Notes under the pieces: model-generated
What the model saw: the letters and a program-made list of their open reading frames with translations, nothing else
Told to the model about the DNA's origin: nothing
Databases searched by the model: none
In this document: piece by piece, positions 1 to 5,166 of the stretch
Layout of the letters: each line of letters opens with the position of its first letter
How positions within the stretch are numbered: the stretch's first letter is position 1
NCBI GenBank assembly: GCA_001771975.1
Contig: MERE01000119.1
Location: 1 to 5,166, forward strand
Length of the DNA: 5,166 nucleotides
Direction: 5' to 3'
From: Betaproteobacteria bacterium RIFCSPLOWO2_02_FULL_68_150
GTDB taxonomy: Bacteria; Pseudomonadota; Gammaproteobacteria; Burkholderiales; SG8-39
Position numbers and translations under genes: made by a program

Positions 1-1
1 T

Positions 2-64
2 GCCACCGCCGCGGCCGCGGGGACGGCAGCGCTCGGTTTCCCGATGATCGCCAAGGCGCAGGCG
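2..64 (+). other. C-terminal part of export signal peptide, probably Tat type
   Basis: The first codons read as small residues (A, T, G) followed by LGFPMIAKAQA and then the mature start PIVIKMQ. AKAQA gives a good A-x-A cleavage site, with the cut after base 64. The mildly hydrophobic, Ala/Gly/Thr-rich core is typical of twin-arginine signals on TRAP binding proteins. The twin-arginine motif itself would lie upstream of the window, so Tat rather than Sec export is inference. Confidence 0.7.
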
Positions 65-1078
65 CCGATCGTGATCAAGATGCAGGGCGCGTGGGGCGCG
101 AAGGACATCTTCAACGAGATGGCCCAGGAGTACGTGAAGCGCGTCAACGAGATGGCGGGCGGGCGGCTGCGTATCGACTTCCTCGTCACGGGCTCCGTAG
201 TCAAGACGTTCCAGGAGATGGATGCCGTGAGCCAGGGCGTGCTCGATGCCGCTCACAACGTGCCGGTGTACTGGTACGGCAAGTCGAAGGCAGCGTCGTT
301 GTTCGGGTCGGGCCCGATCAACGGCATGGACGCGCACGAGACGCTCGCCTGGATCTACCGCGGCGGCGGCCTGGCGCTCTACAACGAGCTGCTGCAAAAG
401 CTGAACCTCAATGTCGTGGGCTTTTTCGCCATGCCGATGCCGACCCAGCCGCTCGGCTGGTTCAGGAAGCCGATCACGTCGGCCGCCGGACTCAAGGGAC
501 TCAAGTACCGCACGGTCGGCCTCGCCGCCGACCTGTTCCAGGAGATGGGCACCAAGGTGACGCAATTGCCGGGCGGTGAAATCATGCCGGCGCTCGAGCG
601 CGGCGTGATCGACGCCTTCGAGTTCAACAACCCGACTTCCGACATGCGCTTCGGCGCCCAGGACGCGATCAAGAACTACATGATGGGCAGCTTCCACCAG
701 GCGATGGAGTTCTTCGAGATCATCTTCAACAAGAAGAAGTGGGACTCGATCCCGAAGGACCTGCAGGCGATCCTTCAATACGGCGTCGAGGCGGCCAGCT
801 CGTCCAATTTCTGGACGGGGATGGACAACTATTCCAGGGACCTGCAGGACCTGATCCACAAGCACAAGGTCAACGTCATCCGCACGCCGAAGTCGATCTT
901 CGTGGAGCAGCTCAAGGCCTGGGACGTGCTCACCGACCGGCTCGGCAAGGCGGATCCGTTCTTTGCCAAAGTTGTGGAATCGCAGCGCGCCTTCGCCAAG
1001 CGCGTCGCCTTCTATTCCCATTTGAACGTGGCGGATTACAAGCTCGGCTTCGAGCACGTGTTCAAGACCAAGGTGTAG
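2..1078 (+). CDS. TRAP transporter substrate-binding protein, DctP family (5' partial)
   Basis: Periplasmic solute receptor of a TRAP transporter; it binds the substrate and delivers it to the DctQM pair encoded next. The reading frame is open from base 2, so the start lies upstream. The ATG at 44 is not the start, because the residues before it (A/G/T-rich, then LGFP) form the hydrophobic part of an export signal. Counting from that ATG, the mature protein begins near residue 8 (PIVIKMQ). Family marks are the GGRL segment near 39-42, the LKGLKYR segment with the conserved carboxylate-binding arginine at 156 (CGC, 509-511), and LPGGEIMPALERGVID at 175-190. The pattern resembles the TakP/FcbT1 (alpha-keto acid or chloroaromatic) branch more than the sialic-acid branch. 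AFEFNNP (191-197) stands where I recall an E-W pair in TakP, so the ligand may differ. The C-terminus (GFEHVFKTKV) looks complete. Family assignment is firm; the ligand is unknown. Confidence 0.93.
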   Translation, partial: ATAAAAGTAALGFPMIAKAQAPIVIKMQGAWGAKDIFNEMAQEYVKRVNEMAGGRLRIDFLVTGSVVKTFQEMDAVSQGVLDAAHNVPVYWYGKSKAASLFGSGPINGMDAHETLAWIYRGGGLALYNELLQKLNLNVVGFFAMPMPTQPLGWFRKPITSAAGLKGLKYRTVGLAADLFQEMGTKVTQLPGGEIMPALERGVIDAFEFNNPTSDMRFGAQDAIKNYMMGSFHQAMEFFEIIFNKKKWDSIPKDLQAILQYGVEAASSSNFWTGMDNYSRDLQDLIHKHKVNVIRTPKSIFVEQLKAWDVLTDRLGKADPFFAKVVESQRAFAKRVAFYSHLNVADYKLGFEHVFKTKV

Positions 1079-1084
1079 AACGAA

Positions 1085-1106
1085 CCGCGGCACGAAAGTG
1101 CAGCGG
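1085..1106 (+). other. Stem-loop with GAAA tetraloop after the binding-protein stop
   Basis: CCGC (1085-1088) pairs with GCGG (1103-1106) and GCAC (1090-1093) pairs with GTGC (1098-1101). They are separated by one G/A mismatch (1089/1102) and capped by GAAA (1094-1097), a GNRA-type tetraloop. The hairpin starts 6 bases after the stop codon. No T-run follows, so it is not a terminator by itself. A role in protecting the 3' end of the binding-protein mRNA from exonucleases is inference. Confidence 0.5.
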
Positions 1107-1119
1107 CGGGAGCAGGATC

Positions 1120-1156
1120 TGGGGTGGCAGCCGACGCTGCCGCCCCAATTTTTGTT
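1120..1156 (+). terminator. Intrinsic terminator or attenuator between binding protein and dctQ
   Basis: Bases 1120-1131 pair with 1136-1147 in a 12-bp stem: T-A at the base, four G-C pairs, one G-T wobble (1125/1142), then GGCAGC with GCTGCC. The loop is CGAC (1132-1135). The stem is followed by A, TTTTT (1149-1153), G, TT. A GC-rich stem with a short loop and an immediate T-run is the standard Rho-independent terminator form. It lies inside the operon, so it probably acts partially. It would leave abundant binding-protein transcript and let only a fraction of polymerases into dctQM and the amidase gene. Confidence 0.8.
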
Positions 1157-1162
1157 CGATCT

Positions 1163-1171
1163 GGGGTAAGG
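1163..1171 (+). promoter_or_regulatory. Ribosome binding site of dctQ
   Basis: GGGGTAAGG precedes the ATG at 1173. The AAGG part is only 1 base from the start, so the GGGG part (1163-1166, 6 bases before ATG) is the better placed Shine-Dalgarno match. The same bases belong to a GATCTGGGGT repeat and could pair with the CCCC arm of the upstream terminator, which would hide the site. Confidence 0.5.
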
Positions 1172-1172
1172 C

Positions 1173-1775
1173 ATGATCAACCGATTCATCTACGGGGTGG
1201 ACCTGCTGAGCCGGACGGTCGGGCACGCCTTCGCCTGGTGCCTTGTGGTCCTGACTCTCGGTACCACGTACGAAGTATTCGTGCGCTACGTCCTGAATGC
1301 GCCCACCAGCTGGGCGTTCGATTTCAGCTACCTGATGTACGGCGCGATGTTCTTCATGGCCGGCGCTTACACGCTTTCGCGCGGCGGCCACGTGCGCGCC
1401 GACATGTTTTACCGTATGTGGCAGCCGCGCACGCAGGCGAAGGTCGAGCTGGTGCTCTACGTCCTGTTCTTCTTCCCGGGGGTGCTCGCGCTTGTTTTCT
1501 CCGGTTGGAGCTACGGCTACACTTCGATGAAGATTCTCGAGTCGAGCGTCAATAGTCCGGCGGGCGTGCCGATCTGGCCGCTCAAGATGCTGATCCCGTT
1601 TGGTGCCGGGCTGCTCGCACTGCAAGGTGTGGCCGAGGTTCTGCGCTGCATCCAGTGCATGCGCGACAACGACTGGCCGACGCGGCTGCACGATGTGGAA
1701 GAGCTCGAGAAGCAGATCCTGGAGGAGCACGCGAGGAAGGCCGCCGAGGAAGCTGCGCAAGGGGCAGCGCGATGA
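1173..1775 (+). CDS. dctQ: TRAP transporter small permease subunit (DctQ family)
   Basis: Four-helix inner-membrane subunit that pairs with DctM. The 200-residue protein is of normal size. Hydrophobic segments lie at about 18-38, 49-67, 91-112 and 133-158. Family signatures are the YEVFVRYVLNAPTSWAFD region (33-50), between helices 1 and 2, and RGGHVRAD (70-77), after helix 2. GVPIWPLKMLIPFG (131-144), leading into helix 4, is also typical. The ATG at 1173 is chosen because the N-terminus (MINRFIYGVDLLSR) matches the usual amphipathic start of the family. After helix 4 comes a charged tail (about 163-200) rich in Glu, Lys and Arg, likely a cytoplasmic helix and somewhat longer than the minimum for the family. 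The stop overlaps the dctM start as ATGA, so the two subunits are probably translationally coupled. The gene lies 94 bases after the binding-protein gene, behind an intrinsic terminator. Confidence 0.93.
   Translation: MINRFIYGVDLLSRTVGHAFAWCLVVLTLGTTYEVFVRYVLNAPTSWAFDFSYLMYGAMFFMAGAYTLSRGGHVRADMFYRMWQPRTQAKVELVLYVLFFFPGVLALVFSGWSYGYTSMKILESSVNSPAGVPIWPLKMLIPFGAGLLALQGVAEVLRCIQCMRDNDWPTRLHDVEELEKQILEEHARKAAEEAAQGAAR
1759..1764 (+). promoter_or_regulatory. Ribosome binding site of dctM
   Basis: AAGGGG lies inside the end of dctQ, 7 bases before the ATG at 1772. It decides the dctM start at 1772: the frame is open further upstream (to 1655), but that part only overlaps dctQ and encodes an Arg-rich, non-membrane sequence. 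Confidence 0.7.
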
Positions 1776-3121
1776 TCGATCCGGGAATGGTCGCGCTGGT
1801 GATGCTGGGGATCCTGGTCGCAACCATCATGATCGGGTTTCCGGTCGCGTTCACGCTGATGGCACTGGGGGTGGGGTTCGGCTACTACGCCTATTTTCAG
1901 CCCGATCAGGCGTTTTTCGACAACCGCGTCTTCTACCTCCTCACGCAAAATACCTTTACCACCATGAACAACGACGTTCTGGTGGCGATCCCGCTGTTCT
2001 TGCTGATGGGCTACATGGTCGAGCGCTCCAACCTGCTCGACAAGCTGTTCTTCAGCGTGCAGCTCGCGCTCAAGCGCGTGCCCGGCTCGCTCGCCGTGGC
2101 GACGCTCTTGACCTGCGCGCTATTCGCTACCGCCACCGGGATCGTAGGCGCGGTAGTGACGCTGATGGGACTGCTTGCTTTTCCGCAGATGCTCAAGGCG
2201 GGCTACGACGTCAGGCTCGCCTCGGGCGTGATCTGCGCGGGCGGCTGCCTGGGCATCCTGATCCCGCCCTCGATCATGCTGATCGTCTACGCCGCCATGG
2301 CCGGCATGTCGGTGATCCAGCTTTACGCTGCCGCGATCATTCCCGGCTTCCTGCTCGCCGGCATGTATTGCGTGTACGTCATGGTCCTGGCGACGTTCAA
2401 GCCTCATCTCGCGCCACCGCTGCCCAAGGAGCAGGGCAACGTGCCCCTGGCGCAAGTGGTCGCGATGGTGTTCAAGTCGTTCGTCCCGCTTGCGATCCTG
2501 ATCCTTTGCGTGCTCGGCGCGATCATGTTCGGCCTGGCAACGCCGACCGAGGCGGCGGCGGTCGGTGCGCTCGGCGCGGTGGTGCTGGCGGCCGCCTACC
2601 GCTCATTCACCTGGGGCCGGCTCAAGGAATCGGTGTTCCTCACCGCGCGCACTTCGGCGATGGTGTGCTTCCTGTTCGTCGGCTCGGCGACCTTCGCCGG
2701 CGTCTTCGGTTACCTCGGCGGCCAGAGCATCATCGAGAAATTCGTGCTCGGCCTCAATATGAGCCCGATCACGTTCCTGATCGTGGCGCAGCTCATCATC
2801 TTCCTGCTCGGCTGGCCGCTGGAATGGACCGAGATCATCATCATTTTCGTGCCCATCTTCCTGCCGCTGCTGCCGCACTTCCACATCGATCCGCTGATGT
2901 TCGGGCTGCTGGTGGCGCTGAACCTGCAGACGGCGTTCCTCTCGCCGCCGATGGCGATGGCCGCCTACTACCTCAAAGGGATCGCGCCCAAGCATGTCCT
3001 GCTGACGCAGATTTTCAGCGGCTGCATGCCGTTCCTGTATATCGTGCTGCTGTCGATGCTCGTGGTGTATGTGTTTCCCCAGACGGCGTTGTGGCTGCCG
3101 AGGGCGATTTACGGCGGCTGA
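1772..3121 (+). CDS. dctM: TRAP transporter large permease subunit (DctM family)
   Basis: Large inner-membrane subunit that forms the ion-coupled (normally Na+) transport path, working elevator-fashion with DctQ as scaffold. It has 449 residues, within the usual range of about 425-450 for unfused DctM, and is hydrophobic along most of its length. Recognisable segments are IGFPVAFTLMALG (21-33), the first conserved Gly/Pro hairpin with GGCLGILIPPS (157-167), GLATPTEAAAVGALGA (254-269), and NLQTAFLSPPMAMAAYYLKG (384-403), the matching second hairpin. The paired IPP and SPP motifs lie in the two halves of the inverted-repeat fold and border the ion sites in solved SiaQM structures. The start at 1772 overlaps the dctQ stop by 4 bases and has AAGGGG upstream. 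The amidase gene begins 4 bases after this stop. No key motif is missing. Confidence 0.96.
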   Translation: MIDPGMVALVMLGILVATIMIGFPVAFTLMALGVGFGYYAYFQPDQAFFDNRVFYLLTQNTFTTMNNDVLVAIPLFLLMGYMVERSNLLDKLFFSVQLALKRVPGSLAVATLLTCALFATATGIVGAVVTLMGLLAFPQMLKAGYDVRLASGVICAGGCLGILIPPSIMLIVYAAMAGMSVIQLYAAAIIPGFLLAGMYCVYVMVLATFKPHLAPPLPKEQGNVPLAQVVAMVFKSFVPLAILILCVLGAIMFGLATPTEAAAVGALGAVVLAAAYRSFTWGRLKESVFLTARTSAMVCFLFVGSATFAGVFGYLGGQSIIEKFVLGLNMSPITFLIVAQLIIFLLGWPLEWTEIIIIFVPIFLPLLPHFHIDPLMFGLLVALNLQTAFLSPPMAMAAYYLKGIAPKHVLLTQIFSGCMPFLYIVLLSMLVVYVFPQTALWLPRAIYGG

Positions 3122-3125
3122 AGCA

Positions 3126-4463
3126 ATGGACGCCTCCCAGTTGAACTGGCTCTCCGCGTGCGATGCGGCGCGCGCGATCCGGGATGGCGCGATCAGCTCC
3201 GAGCAGCTGGTCGCAGCCTGCCTCGCGCGGATCCGCGAAGCGGAGCCGCAGGTCGAGGCGTGGCAGTTTCTCGACCCCGATCATGCGCTCGCGCAGGCGC
3301 GCGCGCGCGATTTGGACCGTAGCCAGGGCCATCCCACCGGTGCACTGCACGGGATACCCGTCGGCATCAAGGACATCATCGACACCGCCGACATGCCGAC
3401 CGAGGATGGCACGGTGCTGCACGCGGGAAGAACCCCGGCGCACGATGCAGCCGTGGTGGCAATGCTGCGCGCCGCGGGTGCCGTGATCATGGGCAAGACC
3501 GTCACCACCGAATGCGCGTATTTCCATCCCGGAAAGACGCGCAATCCGCACCACCCGGAGCACACGCCCGGTGGCTCGTCCTCCGGGTCCGCCGCCGCGG
3601 TCGCTGCGGGCATGGTGCCGCTTGCGCTCGGGACGCAGACCAACGGCTCGGTGATCCGGCCGGCCGCATTCTGCGGGGTCTACGGATTCAAGCCGACCCA
3701 TGGGCTGATCCCGCGCAACGGAATCCTGAAGCTCTCGCGCACGCTCGACCACGTGGGTGTGTTTGCGCGCTCGATCGGTGATGTGGCGCTGCTCTCGGAG
3801 CAGCTCGTCGGCCACGATGAACTGGATCCCGATACCCGCCCGCGAGCGCGCATCCCGTTTCCCGATATCGCGTCGCAGCCGCCGCCGCTGCCCCCGCTGT
3901 TCGCCTTCGTCAAGGGGCCGGCATGGAATCGCGCCGAGGATGAAACGAGGGAAGCGTTCGCCGAGCTGGTGGGCGAGCTCGGGGATCGCGTGGTCGAGGT
4001 GGAGCTGCCCGAAACGGCGCAGCGCGCGCTCGACTGGCACGGTACGATCATGGACGCCGAGATGGCGGCAAACCTCGACCTCGAATGGGAGAAGGGACGC
4101 GAGCGCCTCTCCGAGCGGCTGCGCGCGCTGCTCGCGCGCGGGCGCGAAGTGCGTGCGCTCGAGTACCAGCAGGCGCTGGCGCGAATCCCGATCCTGAACG
4201 AAGGCTTCGGCGAGATATTCGAGCGCTACGACGCGATCCTGACACCGGCCGCGCCCGGCACGGCGCCCAAGGGCCTGGGCGCGACCGGCGATCCCGCGTT
4301 CTGCACCCTGTGGACGCTGCTAGGTACGCCCGCGCTCAACTTGCCGTTGATGCGCGGCTCGAACGGACTGCCGCTGGGCGTACAACTGGTGGCGCAACGG
4401 GGCGACGACGCCCGACTGCTGCGCACGGCACGCTGGCTCGAGGCGCAAGTGCAACGGCGCTGA
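3126..4463 (+). CDS. Amidase-signature family hydrolase
   Basis: Cytoplasmic hydrolase of the amidase-signature superfamily (Ser-cisSer-Lys), which cleaves amide bonds; no signal peptide is visible. It has 445 residues, close to normal, with an intact C-terminus (LPLGVQLVAQ near 417-426). Catalytic residues by motif are Lys82 in GIPVGIKD, the cis-Ser at Ser151 in PGGSSSGSAAAVAAG, and nucleophile Ser175 in GTQTNGSVIRPAAFCG. The Ser-to-Ser spacing of 24 equals that of fatty-acid amide hydrolase (217 to 241). The oxyanion-loop segment reads TNGS rather than the more common TGGS or IGGS, so an Asn replaces the first Gly. The frame is open back to 3069, but ATG 3126 is preferred: it lies 4 bases after the dctM stop and begins a typical N-terminus. 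No strong Shine-Dalgarno sequence is seen, so re-initiation after dctM is likely. The substrate is unknown. Operon context suggests it acts on what the transporter imports or on a product of it. Glutamyl-tRNA(Gln) amidotransferase subunit A is the main relative, but without gatB/gatC here that role is unlikely. Confidence 0.93.
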   Translation: MDASQLNWLSACDAARAIRDGAISSEQLVAACLARIREAEPQVEAWQFLDPDHALAQARARDLDRSQGHPTGALHGIPVGIKDIIDTADMPTEDGTVLHAGRTPAHDAAVVAMLRAAGAVIMGKTVTTECAYFHPGKTRNPHHPEHTPGGSSSGSAAAVAAGMVPLALGTQTNGSVIRPAAFCGVYGFKPTHGLIPRNGILKLSRTLDHVGVFARSIGDVALLSEQLVGHDELDPDTRPRARIPFPDIASQPPPLPPLFAFVKGPAWNRAEDETREAFAELVGELGDRVVEVELPETAQRALDWHGTIMDAEMAANLDLEWEKGRERLSERLRALLARGREVRALEYQQALARIPILNEGFGEIFERYDAILTPAAPGTAPKGLGATGDPAFCTLWTLLGTPALNLPLMRGSNGLPLGVQLVAQRGDDARLLRTARWLEAQVQRR

Positions 4464-4473
4464 ATCCGCATCC

Positions 4474-4480
4474 AAGGGAG
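4474..4480 (+). promoter_or_regulatory. Strong ribosome binding site of the small membrane protein gene
   Basis: AAGGGAG, followed by ACCTC and then ATG at 4486, gives a spacing of 5 bases. It is the best Shine-Dalgarno match in the window and strongly supports translation of the short reading frame behind it. Confidence 0.8.
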
Positions 4481-4485
4481 ACCTC

Positions 4486-4653
4486 ATGGCATTCAAGATT
4501 TTCGCCGGCATCGTCGCAGTGACGCTTCTCGTGGTCTACGTTGCGGCGCCGGTCATGAAGCTGAATGACGTTGCGCTTGGAATCGTGGTGCTGATCGGCA
4601 TCGTCATGATGCTGGTCGATCTCTGGCAGTCGCTGCAGTCGAAGGAGGACTGA
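4486..4653 (+). CDS. Small two-helix membrane protein of unknown function (55 aa)
   Basis: The protein begins MAFKIFAGIVAVTLLVVYVA and ends DLWQSLQSKED. Two hydrophobic stretches, about residues 5-23 and 28-46, are joined by a short turn (PVMKLNDV) carrying Lys25 and Asp28. The C-terminal tail is polar and acidic. There is no cleavable signal: Lys4 and the lack of an A-x-A site after helix 1 fit a helical hairpin in the inner membrane. The start is fixed by a strong AAGGGAG ribosome binding site 5 bases upstream. The gene follows the amidase by 22 bases and is the last of the operon. It resembles small uncharacterised proteins I recall near transporter or amidase genes in betaproteobacteria, but I cannot verify this and do not recognise a named family. 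A role as an accessory to the TRAP permease is speculation. Confidence 0.82.
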   Translation: MAFKIFAGIVAVTLLVVYVAAPVMKLNDVALGIVVLIGIVMMLVDLWQSLQSKED

Positions 4654-4681
4654 ACCGGGAGCTGCGCGCGCGGGCCCGACT

Positions 4682-5166
4682 TCAGCCGGCTGCGGCCGGC
4701 TCCTGCAACGCTGGGCGCGCCGACAGCGAATAGCAGCTGCGGCGCATGCGGTCGAGTTCGTCGTTCTGGATCGCGGTGCGCAGGAAGCGCATCGTGGTTT
4801 CGATCTCGATGCGATAGAGGTTGGCGCCGCCGAAGTGCGCCGCCGCGTAACGGTCGACGCCGCCGAGCTTTTCGTCGATGCGCTTGCGCGCCACCTGGTC
4901 GTAGTACTCCGGCGTCTTGCGCACCACGTCGCTCGCCGAGCCGAAGTTCACCACTTCGGTGCCGTTCTGCAGGGTCTCGCGCGCGATGCCGCCCCAGACG
5001 AACTCCGGGTACAGGAAGTCGCGGCATTTCTCCAGGTAGGTGCGGTCCGCCATCTGCGCGATCAGGTCCGCCGTGCCGACGATGCAGCCGAGCACGTGAT
5101 CGCGTGGATCCGCCACCTGAAGCTCGTCGATCTCGATCTCGTAGCCGGTGTAGTGCACCAGTTTCG
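4682..5166 (-). CDS. C-terminal part of a probable HD-domain metal-dependent phosphohydrolase (5' partial)
   Basis: The frame is open to the right edge and ends with TGA at 4684-4682. A GTG at 5158 could be read as a start, but the frame continues upstream (K-L before it), no ribosome binding site is visible, and the protein starts mid-domain, so the gene is taken as truncated by the window. The visible part has about 160 residues. LGCIVGTADLIAQMADRTYLEKCRDFLYPEF resembles the last helices of HD domains, where an A-D pair supplies the fourth metal ligand (Asp31 counted from 5158; GTC at 5066-5068 on the plus strand). The H...HD part would lie outside the window. The region after this (RKTPEYYDQVARKRIDEKLGGVDRYAAAHFGG) looks like a C-terminal extension that I recall from proteobacterial HD-domain proteins. 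The gene converges with the TRAP operon and is probably unrelated to it. The substrate is unknown and the family call is moderate. Confidence 0.6.
   Translation of the reverse strand, partial: KLVHYTGYEIEIDELQVADPRDHVLGCIVGTADLIAQMADRTYLEKCRDFLYPEFVWGGIARETLQNGTEVVNFGSASDVVRKTPEYYDQVARKRIDEKLGGVDRYAAAHFGGANLYRIEIETTMRFLRTAIQNDELDRMRRSCYSLSARPALQEPAAAG
4684..4701. other. 7-bp inverted repeat at the convergent gene ends
   Basis: AGCCGGC (4684-4690) and GCCGGCT (4695-4701) form a perfect stem with a 4-base loop. It sits over the last codons and stop of the minus-strand gene, 31 bases after the plus-strand operon ends. No T-run follows on either strand, so it is not a standard intrinsic terminator. 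It may slow polymerase or mark the 3' ends of both transcripts, or it may be a by-product of Ala/Gly/Pro codons. Confidence 0.3.

Noticed and set aside
44..46. ATG at 44 as start of the binding protein
   Set aside because: The frame is open upstream to the window edge and encodes the hydrophobic part of a signal peptide. Starting at 44 would remove the export signal.
1149..1172. Possible separate promoter for dctQM in the gap
   Set aside because: TTGTTC resembles a weak -35 box, but there is no room for a -10 box and transcript start before the ATG, and no -10-like sequence is present.
1062..1823. 253-codon minus-strand frame opposite dctQ
   Set aside because: Its composition is that of a shadow frame, it has no motif, and it runs across the terminator and the whole of dctQ.
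1600..3144. 514-codon plus-strand open frame over dctQ and dctM
   Set aside because: It is in a different frame from both permease genes, very rich in Arg, Ala and Gly, and not membrane-like. It is a shadow of the real frames.
3297..3309. Alternating GC run (possible Z-DNA or simple repeat)
   Set aside because: It lies in the amidase gene and is explained by Ala-Arg codons in a G+C-rich genome. A similar GCGCGCG/CGCGCGC inverted repeat at 4121-4139 is likewise coding.
3015..4040. 341-codon minus-strand open frame opposite the amidase gene
   Set aside because: It is Arg/His/Gly-rich with no recognisable domain and lies wholly antisense to a clear amidase gene. Long antisense frames are expected in DNA this rich in G and C.
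5156..5158. GTG at 5158 as start of the minus-strand gene
   Set aside because: The frame continues upstream without a stop, no ribosome binding site is visible, and the sequence begins in the middle of an HD-like fold.

Overview
The window is G+C-rich (roughly two thirds by eye) and densely coded, with strong G/C bias at third codon positions. This and the protein types (a probably Tat-exported TRAP binding protein, DctQM, an amidase-signature enzyme) suggest a proteobacterium, most likely a betaproteobacterium of the Burkholderiales type. That assignment is inference; there is no rRNA or other marker gene to confirm it.

Layout. Positions 2-4653 look like one plus-strand operon. It holds the binding protein of a tripartite ATP-independent periplasmic (TRAP) transporter (5' end cut off), the small membrane subunit DctQ (1173-1775), the large membrane subunit DctM (1772-3121), an amidase-signature hydrolase (3126-4463) and a 55-residue two-helix membrane protein (4486-4653). 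dctQ and dctM overlap by 4 bases (ATGA), and the amidase starts 4 bases after dctM stops. The small protein follows the amidase by 22 bases and has the best Shine-Dalgarno sequence in the window. After a 28-base convergent gap, a minus-strand gene runs off the right edge (5166-4682). Its visible part looks like the C-terminal portion of an HD-domain phosphohydrolase.

How the genes work together. The periplasmic binding protein captures a solute, probably an organic acid or a similar anion. DctQM then carries it inward using an ion gradient. The co-transcribed cytoplasmic amidase may hydrolyse an amide bond in the imported compound or in a downstream product. The substrate cannot be read from sequence. 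The small membrane protein has no known role.

Most interesting non-coding region. The 94-base gap between the binding protein and dctQ (1079-1172) is highly structured. It has a GAAA-capped hairpin just after the stop codon, then a 12-bp hairpin followed by five T's (a textbook intrinsic terminator), then a repeat of GATCTGGGGT that carries the dctQ ribosome binding site and could pair with the terminator's descending arm. This arrangement would give much more binding-protein mRNA than DctQM-amidase mRNA. Apart from this gap there is no gene-free stretch longer than 28 bases. I found no mobile element, CRISPR array, tRNA or rRNA, and no clearly new system; the best leads are the leader-like gap and the small membrane protein.
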